Both the position numbers and the translations under genes were made by a program. Shown here piece by piece: positions 24,603 through 33,839 of a stretch of 64,000 nucleotides of DNA. The stretch is from Streptomyces sp. HUAS MG91 (GTDB lineage Bacteria > Actinomycetota > Actinomycetes > Streptomycetales > Streptomycetaceae). The notes below the pieces were generated by a model that ran no database searches, was not told the origin of the DNA, and saw nothing but the letters and a program-made list of their open reading frames with translations. Numbering within the stretch: position 1 is the first letter of the stretch; every line of letters starts with the position of its first letter. The stretch is from contig NZ_CP159534.1 in NCBI RefSeq assembly GCF_040529335.1, forward strand, positions 6,076,001 to 6,140,000, read 5' to 3'.

Positions 24603-25274
24603 CCCGGTCAGGACGTCGATGCGGTTCGTCGTGATCGAGTCGACGCCGATGTCCAGGAGCCTGCGCATCGACCTCGTCGTGTCCGGGGTCCAGACCGAGA
24701 TCAGCCGGCCGTCGCGGTGGATGCGGGCCGCCAGGTCCCGGTCGATCAGGGAGAAGCGGTAGTTGAGCCAGCGCGGGCCGACCGCGGCGAGCAGGGCCGG
24801 GCGGGGCGGGGCCAGGGTCGTCCAGGTCAGGGCGATCTCGGCGGCCGGGTCGGCGGCGCGGACCTTGAGCATCGTCTCGGCGCCCGCGCAGTAGTAGACC
24901 CGGTCCGCGGCGCCGGCCTCGCGGATGGTGCCGACGACCGTGCGCACCGCCTTCGCCGTGATGCCCGGGAGATCGACCATCAGCCGGGCGCCGGTGCCGG
25001 CCGTGGCGGCCAGCGCCTCGGTCAGCGTGGGCACGCCGCCCGCCGTCACCTCGCGCACCTCCGTGGCGGAGAGCGCGGACAGCGGGCGGTCGTGGTCCCA
25101 GAGCCGCTTCAGCGACGCGTCGTGGAGGAGGACGGGAACGCCGTCGCGGGTCAGGCGTACGTCGATCTCCACCGCGTCCGCGCCGCGCTCCAGCGCGGAG
25201 CGCAGGGACGGGAGGGTGTTCTCGCGGACGCGGTAGGGGTCGCCTCGGTGGGCCACGGCAGTCACGGTGCGCAT
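24585..25274 (-). CDS. Glycerophosphodiester phosphodiesterase
   Basis: This GDPD-fold enzyme hydrolyses glycerophosphodiesters to glycerol-3-phosphate and alcohol. The 229-aa protein has H9-R10-G11 and E18-N19-T20 (HRG...ENT), E36-I-D38 and H51-D52, which are the metal and catalytic residues. No signal peptide is seen, so it is cytoplasmic. The gene is convergent with the F420-like reductase and overlaps its last 18 nt. Confidence 0.92.
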   Translation of the reverse strand: MRTVTAVAHRGDPYRVRENTLPSLRSALERGADAVEIDVRLTRDGVPVLLHDASLKRLWDHDRPLSALSATEVREVTAGGVPTLTEALAATAGTGARLMVDLPGITAKAVRTVVGTIREAGAADRVYYCAGAETMLKVRAADPAAEIALTWTTLAPPRPALLAAVGPRWLNYRFSLIDRDLAARIHRDGRLISVWTPDTTRSMRRLLDIGVDSITTNRIDVLTGLRGAA

Positions 25275-25304
25275 GGGCCCATTCTGGCGTCCCGGAGCGC
25301 CGCC

Positions 25305-26351
25305 CTACGCGCGCGCGAGCCAGTCGCGCGTGTACGCGTCGATCTCGTCGGCGATCCGGGCCTTGCCCGCCGCGTCGAGGAACGAGGCGTGCACCGCGTT
25401 CTTGGCGAGGTCGGCGACGCCCCGCTCGTCGAGGTCGAGGAGGCGGGCGGCGACCTCGTACTCGTGGTTGAGGTCCGTGGCGAACATCGGCGGGTCGTCC
25501 GAGTTGATGGTGACGGTCACGCCCGCGTCGACGAACTGCTTCAGCGGGTGCTCGTCGAGGGTGCGCACGGCGCGCGTCGCGATGTTCGAGGTCGGGCAGA
25601 CCTCCAGCGGGATACCGTGCTCGGCGAGGTGCGCGAGCAGCTTCGGGTCCTGCGCCGCGGAGGTCCCGTGGCCGATGCGCTCGGCGCGCAGTTCGGTCAG
25701 GGCGTCCCAGACCGACTCCGGGCCGGTCGTCTCGCCGGAGTGCGGCACCGAGCGCAGACCGGCCGCGATCGCCCGGTCGAAGTACGGCTTGAACTGCGGG
25801 CGCGGGACGCCGATCTCGGGGCCGCCGAGCCCGAACGAGACCAGGCCCTCCGGGCGCAGCCGGTCGTCCGTGGCCAGCCGCACCGTCTCCTCCGCCGATT
25901 CCAGGCCCGCCTCGCCCGGGATGTCGAAGCACCAGCGCAGCACCGTGCCGAACTCCGCCTCGGCCGCCTTGCGGGCGTCCTCGATCGCGTCCATGAACGC
26001 GCGGGCGTCGATGCCGCGCCGGGTCGACGAGAACGGGGTGAGGGTCAGCTCCGCGTACCGCACGTTCTGCCGGGCCATGTCGCGGGCCACCTCGAACGTG
26101 AGCAGCCGGACGTCCTCCGGCGTGCGGATCAGGTCGACGACCGACAGATAGACCTGGATGAAGTGGGCGAAGTCCTTGAAGGTGAAGAACTCCGTGAGCT
26201 GCTCGAGGTCCGCCGGGACCTTCGAGTCGGGGTGCCGGGCGGCCAGCTCCGACACGATCCTGGGAGATGCCGACCCCACGTGGTGGACGTGGAGTTCTGC
26301 CTTCGGCAGTCCGGCGACGAAGGTCTGCAGGTTCGTGCTCTCGGAGCTCAC
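25305..26351 (-). CDS. add: Adenosine deaminase family protein
   Basis: This metal-dependent deaminase converts adenosine to inosine or acts on a related nucleoside. The 348-aa protein has H21-V-H23 (AELHVHHVGS), HSGE near 205 and SDDPPMF near 286, the zinc and catalytic motifs. In the first motif HVHHVGS replaces the more usual HLHLEGA, so the substrate could differ. GTG 26351 follows GGAGGAATCC. It is preceded by the divergent DUF4190 gene at 26536. Confidence 0.88.
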   Translation of the reverse strand: MSSESTNLQTFVAGLPKAELHVHHVGSASPRIVSELAARHPDSKVPADLEQLTEFFTFKDFAHFIQVYLSVVDLIRTPEDVRLLTFEVARDMARQNVRYAELTLTPFSSTRRGIDARAFMDAIEDARKAAEAEFGTVLRWCFDIPGEAGLESAEETVRLATDDRLRPEGLVSFGLGGPEIGVPRPQFKPYFDRAIAAGLRSVPHSGETTGPESVWDALTELRAERIGHGTSAAQDPKLLAHLAEHGIPLEVCPTSNIATRAVRTLDEHPLKQFVDAGVTVTINSDDPPMFATDLNHEYEVAARLLDLDERGVADLAKNAVHASFLDAAGKARIADEIDAYTRDWLARA

Positions 26352-26535
26352 GGATTCCTCCCCAGGAACTTGGGTGATCGGCTGATCGGGGTCCTGGGCA
26401 TCGTATGCGCCCGGCCCGCCGGCTCCGGCCCGGCGTCCGGAAACGAGCACGGGACCTGCCGGACTCCGGGGCGGGCCCACGCCCTAGCATGTGCGGGTAC
26501 GCGCAGCAGATCACGGACGCGGAGGGGGCCCGTAC

Positions 26536-27201
26536 ATGAGCGGCGGCAGCACACCACAGGAGCACGACCCCTGGGCCCCGCCGCAGGCCGTGCCCCTCGC
26601 GAAGGCCTCGGACACGATGCCCGACACGACACCCGACCTGCACGACCGGCAGACGGTGACGTCGATGCCGCTCGCCCCCGGACCGCAGGCCGCACCCCCG
26701 CAGACACCCCCGCCGCCGCCCGCGCCGGGCCCGCAGGCACCCCCGCACGGCCACGGCCCGGTGCCCCCGCCCCCGATCTCGCCCGACGGCCCCGGCCAGC
26801 AGGTCTACGGCGCCCAGCAGGCCGGCCCGCAGTACGGCTACCCGGGGCCGCAGTACGGCTACCCCGGCCCCCAGCACGGCTACCCGGCACCGCAGCACCC
26901 CGCCCCGTACGGCGGCGCCCAGAATTACGCGTACTGGCCCGGCGCCGTGCAGGCGCAGCCCAGCAACGGGCTCGGGGTCGCCGGGATGGTCCTCGGCATC
27001 ATCTCGGACGTGCTGTTCCTGATGTGGCCCATCGCCATCATCTGCGGAGTCCTCGGCATCATCTTCGGAGCCATGGGCCGCGGAAAGGCCAAACGCGGCG
27101 AGGCCACCAACCCGGGCCAGGCGCTCACCGGCATCATCTGCGGCGCGGCCGGAGTGGCCCTTGCCGTCGGCTTCATCGTGCTGGTCGTCGCCACCTTCTA
27201 G
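26536..27201 (+). CDS. DUF4190 membrane protein with a Pro/Gly/Tyr repeat head
   Basis: This 221-aa membrane protein has a long cytoplasmic N-terminus rich in Pro, Gly, Gln and Tyr, with repeated PQYGYPGPQYGYPGPQ units at about residues 98-125. Two DUF4190-type transmembrane helices follow (near 150-185 and 195-218), separated by FGAMGRGKAKRGEATNPGQ. ATG 26536 follows GGAGGGGG. A TAGCAT box at about 26487 could be its -10. Its function is unknown; such proteins are common at the actinobacterial membrane. Confidence 0.85.
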   Translation: MSGGSTPQEHDPWAPPQAVPLAKASDTMPDTTPDLHDRQTVTSMPLAPGPQAAPPQTPPPPPAPGPQAPPHGHGPVPPPPISPDGPGQQVYGAQQAGPQYGYPGPQYGYPGPQHGYPAPQHPAPYGGAQNYAYWPGAVQAQPSNGLGVAGMVLGIISDVLFLMWPIAIICGVLGIIFGAMGRGKAKRGEATNPGQALTGIICGAAGVALAVGFIVLVVATF

Positions 27202-27214
27202 GTGACCGGCGAGG

Positions 27215-27796
27215 TCAGCCCCGCAACCGCTCCCGCGCCGCCATCAGCGCGAAGCCCAGCAGATTCGGGCCCCGCCATCTCTCCGGGGCCTGCGCCGCGG
27301 GGTCGTCCGCCGCGAGCCCGATGCCCCATATCCGGTCCACGGGGCTGGCCTCGACCAGGACCCGCTCGCCGGTGCCCACCAGGAACGCCCGCAGCGCCGG
27401 GTCCGAGGCGAACTTGTGCACGCTGCCCTCGGTGACGATGCCGAACCGCTCCCGCTGCCACACCGCGTCGTCGAACCCGCGCACGAGCCGCCCCGCCTTC
27501 TTGGCCTGCGACGGATGCCCGGCCTCCAGCGCGCGCCGCTCCGCCTCGGCGTCGCCGAACAGCCGGGCCTTCGCGGCCATCATCCAGTGCTCGGCCGTCG
27601 CGTACTCCACGCCGTCCACCGTGAACGGCGACGGCCACCACTGACTGAGGCAGCTCGGCCCCAGCTCCCCGTCCGCCCGAGGGGCGTGCCCCCAGAAGGG
27701 GAGGTACTTCACACGTGTCCCCGCCCCCAGGGCCGCCACCAGGGATTCCCTGCTGTCGATCTCCATACACGGGAGTTTGGCACGCACCACTGACAC
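27215..27796 (-). CDS. NADAR family protein (YbiA-like N-glycosidase)
   Basis: This 193-aa NADAR-domain protein has the diagnostic ATAEHWMMAAKARLFGD, RGFDDAVWQRERFGIV and DRIWGIGLAADDP blocks. YbiA-type enzymes remove damaged riboflavin intermediates, and NADAR proteins also reverse ADP-ribosylation of DNA in phage-defence settings. No DarT-like partner is adjacent. Starts at 27796, 27790 and 27766 are all possible; the first two have purine-rich leaders. Only 13 nt separate its stop from the DUF4190 stop. Confidence 0.88.
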   Translation of the reverse strand: MSVVRAKLPCMEIDSRESLVAALGAGTRVKYLPFWGHAPRADGELGPSCLSQWWPSPFTVDGVEYATAEHWMMAAKARLFGDAEAERRALEAGHPSQAKKAGRLVRGFDDAVWQRERFGIVTEGSVHKFASDPALRAFLVGTGERVLVEASPVDRIWGIGLAADDPAAQAPERWRGPNLLGFALMAARERLRG

Positions 27797-27861
27797 TCCG
27801 TCCTGGGTTTTCCAGGCTGACTCGACACCTGGTCGACAGATTCCGTCGCGTAACCAAAAGG

Positions 27862-27882
27862 CAACAACGGAATCACTTGTTG
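27862..27882. promoter_or_regulatory. Inverted repeat before the second aldehyde dehydrogenase
   Basis: CAACAA (27862-27867) and TTGTTG (27877-27882) are inverted with a 9-nt spacer, within an AT-richer promoter region about 100 nt upstream of the ATG. A similar CCAACAAGT string occurs at 35427-35435. It is a possible operator. Confidence 0.3.
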
Positions 27883-27984
27883 GAGTAGTAGGGCTCTGTC
27901 AGGATCGGCACTCAAATCGAGCTGGAGCCACGCCGGCACCCGTGGAACGGGACCGCCGGCGGAGGAGAGCGAGAGCGAGCACTC

Positions 27985-29526
27985 ATGCACAACCCCACCT
28001 CGGCCAACCCCCTCTCGGCCACGTCCGTCACCGCCTCCGTACAAGAACGGTTCGCCGACGGCGCGAACCACATCGCGGGCCGCCTCACCAAGGGAACCTC
28101 CGGCCGCACCCACGCGGTCGTCGACCCGGCCACCGGCGCGGAGGTCTACACGTACGAGCTGGCGGGCACGGACGACGTGGACGCCGCCGTCGCCGCCGCC
28201 CGCGCGGCCTTCCCCGGCTGGTCGGGCCTGACCCCGGGCGAGCGCTCCGACGCGATGCACAGGTTCGCCGCCGTGCTCGACGAGTGGGCCGAGGAGTTCG
28301 CCCGGTTCGAGTCGCTGCAGTGCGGCAAGCCGATCAAGCTGAGCCGCGAGTTCGACGTGCCGGGCACCGTCGACAACACCGCGTTCTTCGCGGGCGCCGC
28401 CCGTCACCTGCAAGGGCAGTCCGCCGGGGAGTACAGCGGCGACCACACCTCGTACGTACGGCGTGAGCCGATCGGTGTCGTCGGTTCCATCGCGCCCTGG
28501 AACTACCCGCTCCAGATGGCCGCGTGGAAGGTCCTGCCGGCCATCGCCGCGGGCAACACCATCGTGCTCAAGCCCGCCGAGCTGACCCCCTTCACCTCGC
28601 TGCTGTTCGCCGAGGCAGCCGTCGCCGCCGGGCTGCCCGAGGGCGTCGTCAACGTGGTCACCGGCGCGGGCCGCGACGCGGGCGAGCACCTCGTCGGCCA
28701 CCCCGACGTCGCCATGACCTCCTTCACCGGCTCGACCGGCGTCGGCAAGCGCGTCGCCGAGATCGCCACCGCGACCGTCAAGCGGCTCCACCTGGAGCTG
28801 GGCGGCAAGGCCCCGTTCCTCGTCTTCGACGACGCCGACCTCGACGCGGCCGTGCACGGCGCCGTCGCCGGCGCGCTCATCAACACCGGGCAGGACTGCA
28901 CCGCCGCCACGCGCGCGTACGTGCAGCGTCCGCTCTACGACGCGTTCGTCGAGAAGACCGCCGCCCTGATGGAGACCGTCCGGCTCGGCGACCCCTTCGC
29001 CGAGGACACCGACCTCGGCCCGCTCATCTCGCACGTCCACCGCGACCGCGTCGCCGGATTCGTCGACCGGGCACGCGCCTACGCGCGCGTGGTGACCGGC
29101 GGCGAGGCCCCCGACCACCCCGGCGCCTACTACAAGCCCACCCTCATCGCCGACGCCCCGCAGGACAGCGAGATCGTCCAGTCGGAGATCTTCGGCCCGG
29201 TCCTGGTCGTGCTGCCCTTCGACAGCGACGACGAGGGCATCGCGCTGGCCAACGACACCCCGTACGGGCTCGCCGCCTCCGCCTGGTCGACCAACGTCTT
29301 CCGCGCCAACCGCGCCACCCGCGAGATCAAGGCCGGCTGCGTCTGGGTCAACGACCACATCCCGATCCTCAGCGAGATGCCCCACGGCGGCTACAAGGCA
29401 TCCGGCTTCGGCAAGGACATGTCCGCCTACTCCTTCGAGGAGTACACGCAGGTCAAGCACGTCATGTTCGACAACACCGCGGTCGTCCGCAAGGACTGGC
29501 ACCGCACCGTCTTCGGGGACCGATAG
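27985..29526 (+). CDS. Aldehyde dehydrogenase, probably aminobutyraldehyde/aminopropionaldehyde type
   Basis: This is a 513-aa NAD(P)-dependent aldehyde dehydrogenase with N173 (APWNYP), E271 (LELGGKAP) and C305 (GQDCTAATR). It is close in pattern to the ALDH at 16187 but has an extra 20-aa N-terminal head and a C-terminal VVRKDWHRTVFGDR tail. It precedes the complete PotD-ABC transporter, so it probably oxidises the aldehyde made from the imported polyamine. ATG 27985 follows GGAGGAGAGCGAGAGCGA. Confidence 0.9.
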   Translation: MHNPTSANPLSATSVTASVQERFADGANHIAGRLTKGTSGRTHAVVDPATGAEVYTYELAGTDDVDAAVAAARAAFPGWSGLTPGERSDAMHRFAAVLDEWAEEFARFESLQCGKPIKLSREFDVPGTVDNTAFFAGAARHLQGQSAGEYSGDHTSYVRREPIGVVGSIAPWNYPLQMAAWKVLPAIAAGNTIVLKPAELTPFTSLLFAEAAVAAGLPEGVVNVVTGAGRDAGEHLVGHPDVAMTSFTGSTGVGKRVAEIATATVKRLHLELGGKAPFLVFDDADLDAAVHGAVAGALINTGQDCTAATRAYVQRPLYDAFVEKTAALMETVRLGDPFAEDTDLGPLISHVHRDRVAGFVDRARAYARVVTGGEAPDHPGAYYKPTLIADAPQDSEIVQSEIFGPVLVVLPFDSDDEGIALANDTPYGLAASAWSTNVFRANRATREIKAGCVWVNDHIPILSEMPHGGYKASGFGKDMSAYSFEEYTQVKHVMFDNTAVVRKDWHRTVFGDR

Positions 29527-29596
29527 CCACCTGGCCGCCTGACTCCCGGCCGACTCCACCTTCCCGTAAGGGACTCCCGAAAGGGCAACCACGCGC

Positions 29597-30856
29597 ATGG
29601 AGCAGTACGAGCCCGACCGCCCGTCCCCGGCCCTGCTGGCCGCGATGAGGCGCAGTTTCCACAACGGCAGGGCCTCGGCGACACTGTCGCGCCGCTCCCT
29701 GCTGCGTGCCTCGGCGGGCGGCGCGTTCGCCGTCGGCGGGCTCGGCGCGCTCAGTGCCTGCGGCATCCCCGCGGCGAGCAAGTCCTCGGGCGGTGTCTCG
29801 TCCGAGGACCACTCGGCCAAGGAGAAGACGGTCAACTTCTCCAACTGGACCGAGTACATCGACCTCAGCAAGGACAAGAAGCACCACCCGAGCCTGGACG
29901 CGTTCGCCCGGCGCACCGGCATCAAGGTCAAGTACACCGAGGACATCAACGACAACGTCGAGTTCTTCGGCAAGATCAAGCCGCAGCTCGCGGCGGGCCA
30001 GGACACCGGACGCGACATCATCGTCCTCACCGACTGGCTCGCCGCCCGCCTCATCCGCTACGGCTGGGTGCAGAAGCTCGACGCGGCGAACCTGCCGCAC
30101 GCGTTCACCAACCTGGCCGGCCAGTTCCGCGACCCCGACTGGGACCCCGGGCGCGCCTACTCCTACCCCTGGCAGGGCATCGCCACGGTCATCGCGTACA
30201 ACGTGAAGGCCACCGGCGGCAAGGAGATCACCTCCGTCTCGCAGCTCCTCGACGACCCCAAGCTCAAGGGCAAGGTCGGCCTGCTCTCCGAGATGCGCGA
30301 CACCCTCGGCATGACGCTCCTGGACATGGGCAAGGACCCGCGCGACTTTAGGACCGACGACTTCGACGCGGCGATCGCCCGCGTCCAGAAGGCCGTCGAC
30401 AACAAGCAGGTCCGCCGCTTCACCGGCAACGACTACATCGCCGACCTCAACCAGGGCGACCTCGCCGCGTGCCTGGCCTGGGCCGGTGACGTCGTCCAGC
30501 TCCAGGCCGACAACCCCGACGTGCGGTTCGCGATACCGGACGCCGGCTACATCACGTCGACCGACAACATGCTGATCCCCAACAAGGCGCGTCACAAGAC
30601 GAACGCCGAGAAGCTCATGGACTACTTCTACGAGCCGGCCGTCGGCGCCGAACTCGCCAACGCGATCAACTACGTCACCCCGCTGGAGAGCACTGTCGTC
30701 AAGGCGGAGCTGGCCAAGCTGGACAAGGACGCGGCCAGCGACCCGCTGATCGTCCCCGACAAGGCCATGTCGGCCAAGGCGCACGGCTTCCGGTCGCTCA
30801 GCGCCAAGGAAGAGACGTCGTACGAGCAGAAGTTCGCCCAGCTCACCGGCGGCTGA
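29597..30856 (+). CDS. potD: Spermidine/putrescine-binding lipoprotein
   Basis: This 419-aa binding protein has a Tat motif with R32-R33 (LSRRSLLRAS) and a lipobox LSAC with C55. The mature part has VNFSNWTEYIDLS and VRRFTGNDYIADLNQGDLAACLAWAGD, the PotD ligand region. It sits directly before potA, potB and potC, so it is the cognate binding protein for this transporter. It is a paralogue of the 18293 protein. Confidence 0.93.
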   Translation: MEQYEPDRPSPALLAAMRRSFHNGRASATLSRRSLLRASAGGAFAVGGLGALSACGIPAASKSSGGVSSEDHSAKEKTVNFSNWTEYIDLSKDKKHHPSLDAFARRTGIKVKYTEDINDNVEFFGKIKPQLAAGQDTGRDIIVLTDWLAARLIRYGWVQKLDAANLPHAFTNLAGQFRDPDWDPGRAYSYPWQGIATVIAYNVKATGGKEITSVSQLLDDPKLKGKVGLLSEMRDTLGMTLLDMGKDPRDFRTDDFDAAIARVQKAVDNKQVRRFTGNDYIADLNQGDLAACLAWAGDVVQLQADNPDVRFAIPDAGYITSTDNMLIPNKARHKTNAEKLMDYFYEPAVGAELANAINYVTPLESTVVKAELAKLDKDAASDPLIVPDKAMSAKAHGFRSLSAKEETSYEQKFAQLTGG

Positions 30857-30904
30857 CCCGGTGCCCGCTGCCCACCCCCTTCCCCCGGACTCCTTGGACT
30901 CACC

Positions 30905-32077
30905 ATGACGACGCATCCTCAGAGCGACCACGGCGGCGACGTACGTCTCACCGGCATCAGCAAGACGTACGACAACGGCTTCACGGCCGTCCGGCCGCTC
31001 GACCTCACCGTCCCGCAGGGCTCCTTCTTCGCGCTCCTCGGCGCCTCCGGCTGCGGCAAGACCACCACGCTGCGCATGATCGCGGGCCTGGAGGAGCCGA
31101 CCACCGGCACCGTGATGCTCGGCGACCAGGACGTCACCGGCCTGCCGCCCTACAAGCGGCCCGTGAACACCGTCTTCCAGTCGTACGCGCTCTTCCCGCA
31201 CCTCGACATCTACGAGAACGTCGCCTTCGGCCTGCGCCGCCGCGGCATCAAGTCGGTGCAGAAGCAGGTCGACGACATGCTCGACCTGGTGCAGCTCGGC
31301 GAGCACAAGCGCAAGAAGCCGCACCAGCTCTCCGGCGGCCAGCAGCAGCGCGTCGCGGTCGCCCGCGCCCTCATCAACCACCCCAAGGTGCTGCTGCTCG
31401 ACGAGCCGCTCGGCGCCCTCGACCTCAAGCTGCGCCGCCAGATGCAGCTGGAGCTCAAGCGCATCCAGACCGAGGTCGGCATCACCTTCATCCACGTCAC
31501 GCACGACCAGGAGGAGGCCATGACCATGGCCGACACCGTCGCCGTGATGAACCAGGGCCGCGTCGAACAGCTCGGCGCCCCCACCGACCTCTACGAGAAC
31601 CCGGGCTCCACCTTCGTCGCGAACTTCCTCGGCACCTCGAACTTCATCGAGGCCGAGATCGCGGGCCGGGCCGGCGACGACCTCACCCTGCGGGCCGGCG
31701 ACGGCAAGCTGGTGCTGCCCGGCGCCCGATGTTCCACCGCCTCCACCGCCACCGGCGACAAGGTCCTGCTCGGCGTGCGCCCCGAGAAGATCTCCCTCAC
31801 CCACGCCGACGACGCCTCTCAGATCCCCGACGGCCGCAACCGCATCACCGGCCGGATCGCCGACTCGTCGTTCATCGGCGTCTCCACGCAGTACGTCGTC
31901 GACAGCCCGCTCTGCGACGCCTTCGAGGTCTACGCCCAGAACATCGAACGGGACGCCCGGCTCGTGCCCGGCGCCGAGGTCGTCCTGCACTGGAACCCCG
32001 CGCACACGTTCGGTCTGGACGCGGCCCAGGACGCCGAGGCGGGCGTGGAGAAGGTCTCGGAGGACGCGGCGGCATGA
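30905..32077 (+). CDS. potA: Polyamine ABC transporter ATP-binding protein
   Basis: This 390-aa ATPase energises spermidine/putrescine import. Walker [10 protein letters not shown] (near residue 39), the Q-loop [11 protein letters not shown], the signature LSGGQQQR, Walker [13 protein letters not shown] and the switch THDQEEAM are all intact. The C-terminal TOBE domain (about 250-370) follows. It begins 48 nt after potD and ends in an ATGA overlap with potB. Confidence 0.95.
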   Translation: MTTHPQSDHGGDVRLTGISKTYDNGFTAVRPLDLTVPQGSFFALLGASGCGKTTTLRMIAGLEEPTTGTVMLGDQDVTGLPPYKRPVNTVFQSYALFPHLDIYENVAFGLRRRGIKSVQKQVDDMLDLVQLGEHKRKKPHQLSGGQQQRVAVARALINHPKVLLLDEPLGALDLKLRRQMQLELKRIQTEVGITFIHVTHDQEEAMTMADTVAVMNQGRVEQLGAPTDLYENPGSTFVANFLGTSNFIEAEIAGRAGDDLTLRAGDGKLVLPGARCSTASTATGDKVLLGVRPEKISLTHADDASQIPDGRNRITGRIADSSFIGVSTQYVVDSPLCDAFEVYAQNIERDARLVPGAEVVLHWNPAHTFGLDAAQDAEAGVEKVSEDAAA

Positions 32078-33003
32078 GCACCACTCTCACCGAGGCGCCC
32101 GGGACGCCGTCCGAGGCACCGGCCCCGCGCAAGCCGAAGCGGCGCGGCCGTCTCGTCCCGTACTGGCTGCTGCTGCCCGGCATGCTCTGGCTGATCGTCT
32201 TCTTCGCGCTGCCGATGATCTACCAGGCCTCCACCTCCGTACAGCAGGGGTCCCTCGAGGACGGGTACACCGTCACCTGGCACTTCGCCACGTACTGGGA
32301 CGCGCTGTCCGAGTACTGGCCGCAGTTCCTGCGGTCCGTGCTGTACGCGGGCCTCGCCACGATCCTGTGCCTGCTGCTCGGCTATCCGCTGGCCTACCTG
32401 ATCGCGTTCCGCGCGGGCCGTTGGCGCAACGTCATCATGGTGCTGGTCATCGCGCCGTTCTTCACCAGCTTCCTGATCCGCACGCTGGCCTGGAAGACGA
32501 TCCTCGCGGACAACGGCGTCGTCGTCAGCACGCTCAACTCGCTGCATCTGCTCGACGTCACCACCTGGCTCGGCATGACCGACGGCGACCGGGTCCTCGC
32601 CACCCCGCTCGCGGTGGTCTGCGGACTCACCTACAACTTCCTGCCGTTCATGGTCCTGCCGCTCTACACCTCGCTGGAGCGGATCGACGGCCGGCTGCAC
32701 GAGGCGGCGGGCGACCTGTACGCGTCGCCGATCACCACGTTCCGCAAGGTGACCTTCCCGCTGTCGATGCCGGGCGTCGTCTCCGGCACGCTGCTCACCT
32801 TCATCCCGGCGACCGGTGACTACGTCAACGCGGACCTGCTCGGCTCCACCGACACCCGCATGGTCGGCAACGTCATCCAGACGCAGTTCCTGCGCATCCT
32901 CGACTATCCGACGGCGGCGGCGCTCTCCTTCATCCTCATGGCGGCCATTCTCTTCATGGTCACCTTCTACATTCGCCGTTCCGGAACGGAGGACCTGGTC
33001 TGA
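32074..33003 (+). CDS. potB: Polyamine ABC transporter permease
   Basis: This 309-aa inner-membrane permease has about six transmembrane helices and a typical EAA loop (HEAAGDLYASPITTFRKVTFP). It is the PotB half of the heterodimeric channel. The ATG is inside the potA stop (ATGA, 32074-32077). A Pro/Lys/Arg-rich cytoplasmic head of about 30 residues precedes the first helix. Confidence 0.93.
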   Translation: MSTTLTEAPGTPSEAPAPRKPKRRGRLVPYWLLLPGMLWLIVFFALPMIYQASTSVQQGSLEDGYTVTWHFATYWDALSEYWPQFLRSVLYAGLATILCLLLGYPLAYLIAFRAGRWRNVIMVLVIAPFFTSFLIRTLAWKTILADNGVVVSTLNSLHLLDVTTWLGMTDGDRVLATPLAVVCGLTYNFLPFMVLPLYTSLERIDGRLHEAAGDLYASPITTFRKVTFPLSMPGVVSGTLLTFIPATGDYVNADLLGSTDTRMVGNVIQTQFLRILDYPTAAALSFILMAAILFMVTFYIRRSGTEDLV

Positions 33004-33800
33004 TGCCCTTCGTGCGCTGGATACGCCGCAATCTGGTGGTGCTCGCGGGCCTGCTCACGCTCGCCTATCTCCTCCTGCCGAACGTCGTCGTCACGGTCTT
33101 CTCCTTCAACAAGCCGAAGGGCCGCTTCAATTACGAGTGGCAGGAATTCTCGGTCGACGCCTGGAAGAATCCGTGCGGGGTCGCCGACATGTGCGGCTCG
33201 CTCTCGCTGAGCCTCCAGATCGCCTTCTGGGCCACGCTCGGCGCGACCGCGCTCGGCACGATGATCGCCTTCGCCCTGGTGCGCTACCGCTTCCGGGCGC
33301 GCGGCGCGGTGAACTCGCTGATCTTCCTGCCGATGGCGATGCCCGAGGTCGTGATGGCCGCCTCGCTGCTCACGCTCTTCCTCAACATGGGCGCTCAGCT
33401 GGGCTTCTGGACGATCCTGATCGCCCACATCATGTTCTGCCTCAGCTTCGTGGTGACGGCCGTGAAGGCCCGGGTCATGTCGATGGACCCCCGCCTCGAA
33501 CAGGCCGCGCAGGACCTCTACGCCGGTCCCGTGCAGACGTTCCTCCGCGTGACGCTGCCCATCGCCGCTCCCGGGATCGCGGCGGGCGCCCTGCTCGCCT
33601 TCGCGCTCTCCTTCGACGACTTCATCATCACGAATTTCAACGCGGGCTCGACCGTGACCTTCCCCATGTTCGTATGGGGATCGGCGCAACGCGGTACGCC
33701 CGTTCAGATCAATGTCATCGGTACGGCCATGTTCCTGGTCGCCGTACTGTGTGTGCTTGCCGGAATGATGGTCGGCAGGCGAAAGAACAAGAGCTCCTGA
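33003..33800 (+). CDS. potC: Polyamine ABC transporter permease
   Basis: This is the 265-aa second permease half, with six helices and an EAA-type loop (EQAAQDLYAGPVQTFLRVTLP). The ATG overlaps the potB stop (TGATG at 33001-33005). With PotA, PotB and PotD this makes a complete spermidine/putrescine importer. Confidence 0.93.
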   Translation: MPFVRWIRRNLVVLAGLLTLAYLLLPNVVVTVFSFNKPKGRFNYEWQEFSVDAWKNPCGVADMCGSLSLSLQIAFWATLGATALGTMIAFALVRYRFRARGAVNSLIFLPMAMPEVVMAASLLTLFLNMGAQLGFWTILIAHIMFCLSFVVTAVKARVMSMDPRLEQAAQDLYAGPVQTFLRVTLPIAAPGIAAGALLAFALSFDDFIITNFNAGSTVTFPMFVWGSAQRGTPVQINVIGTAMFLVAVLCVLAGMMVGRRKNKSS

Positions 33801-33839
33801 ACCACAGGGCCTCAAGAAATTTCTGAGGGAGTTGGAATC

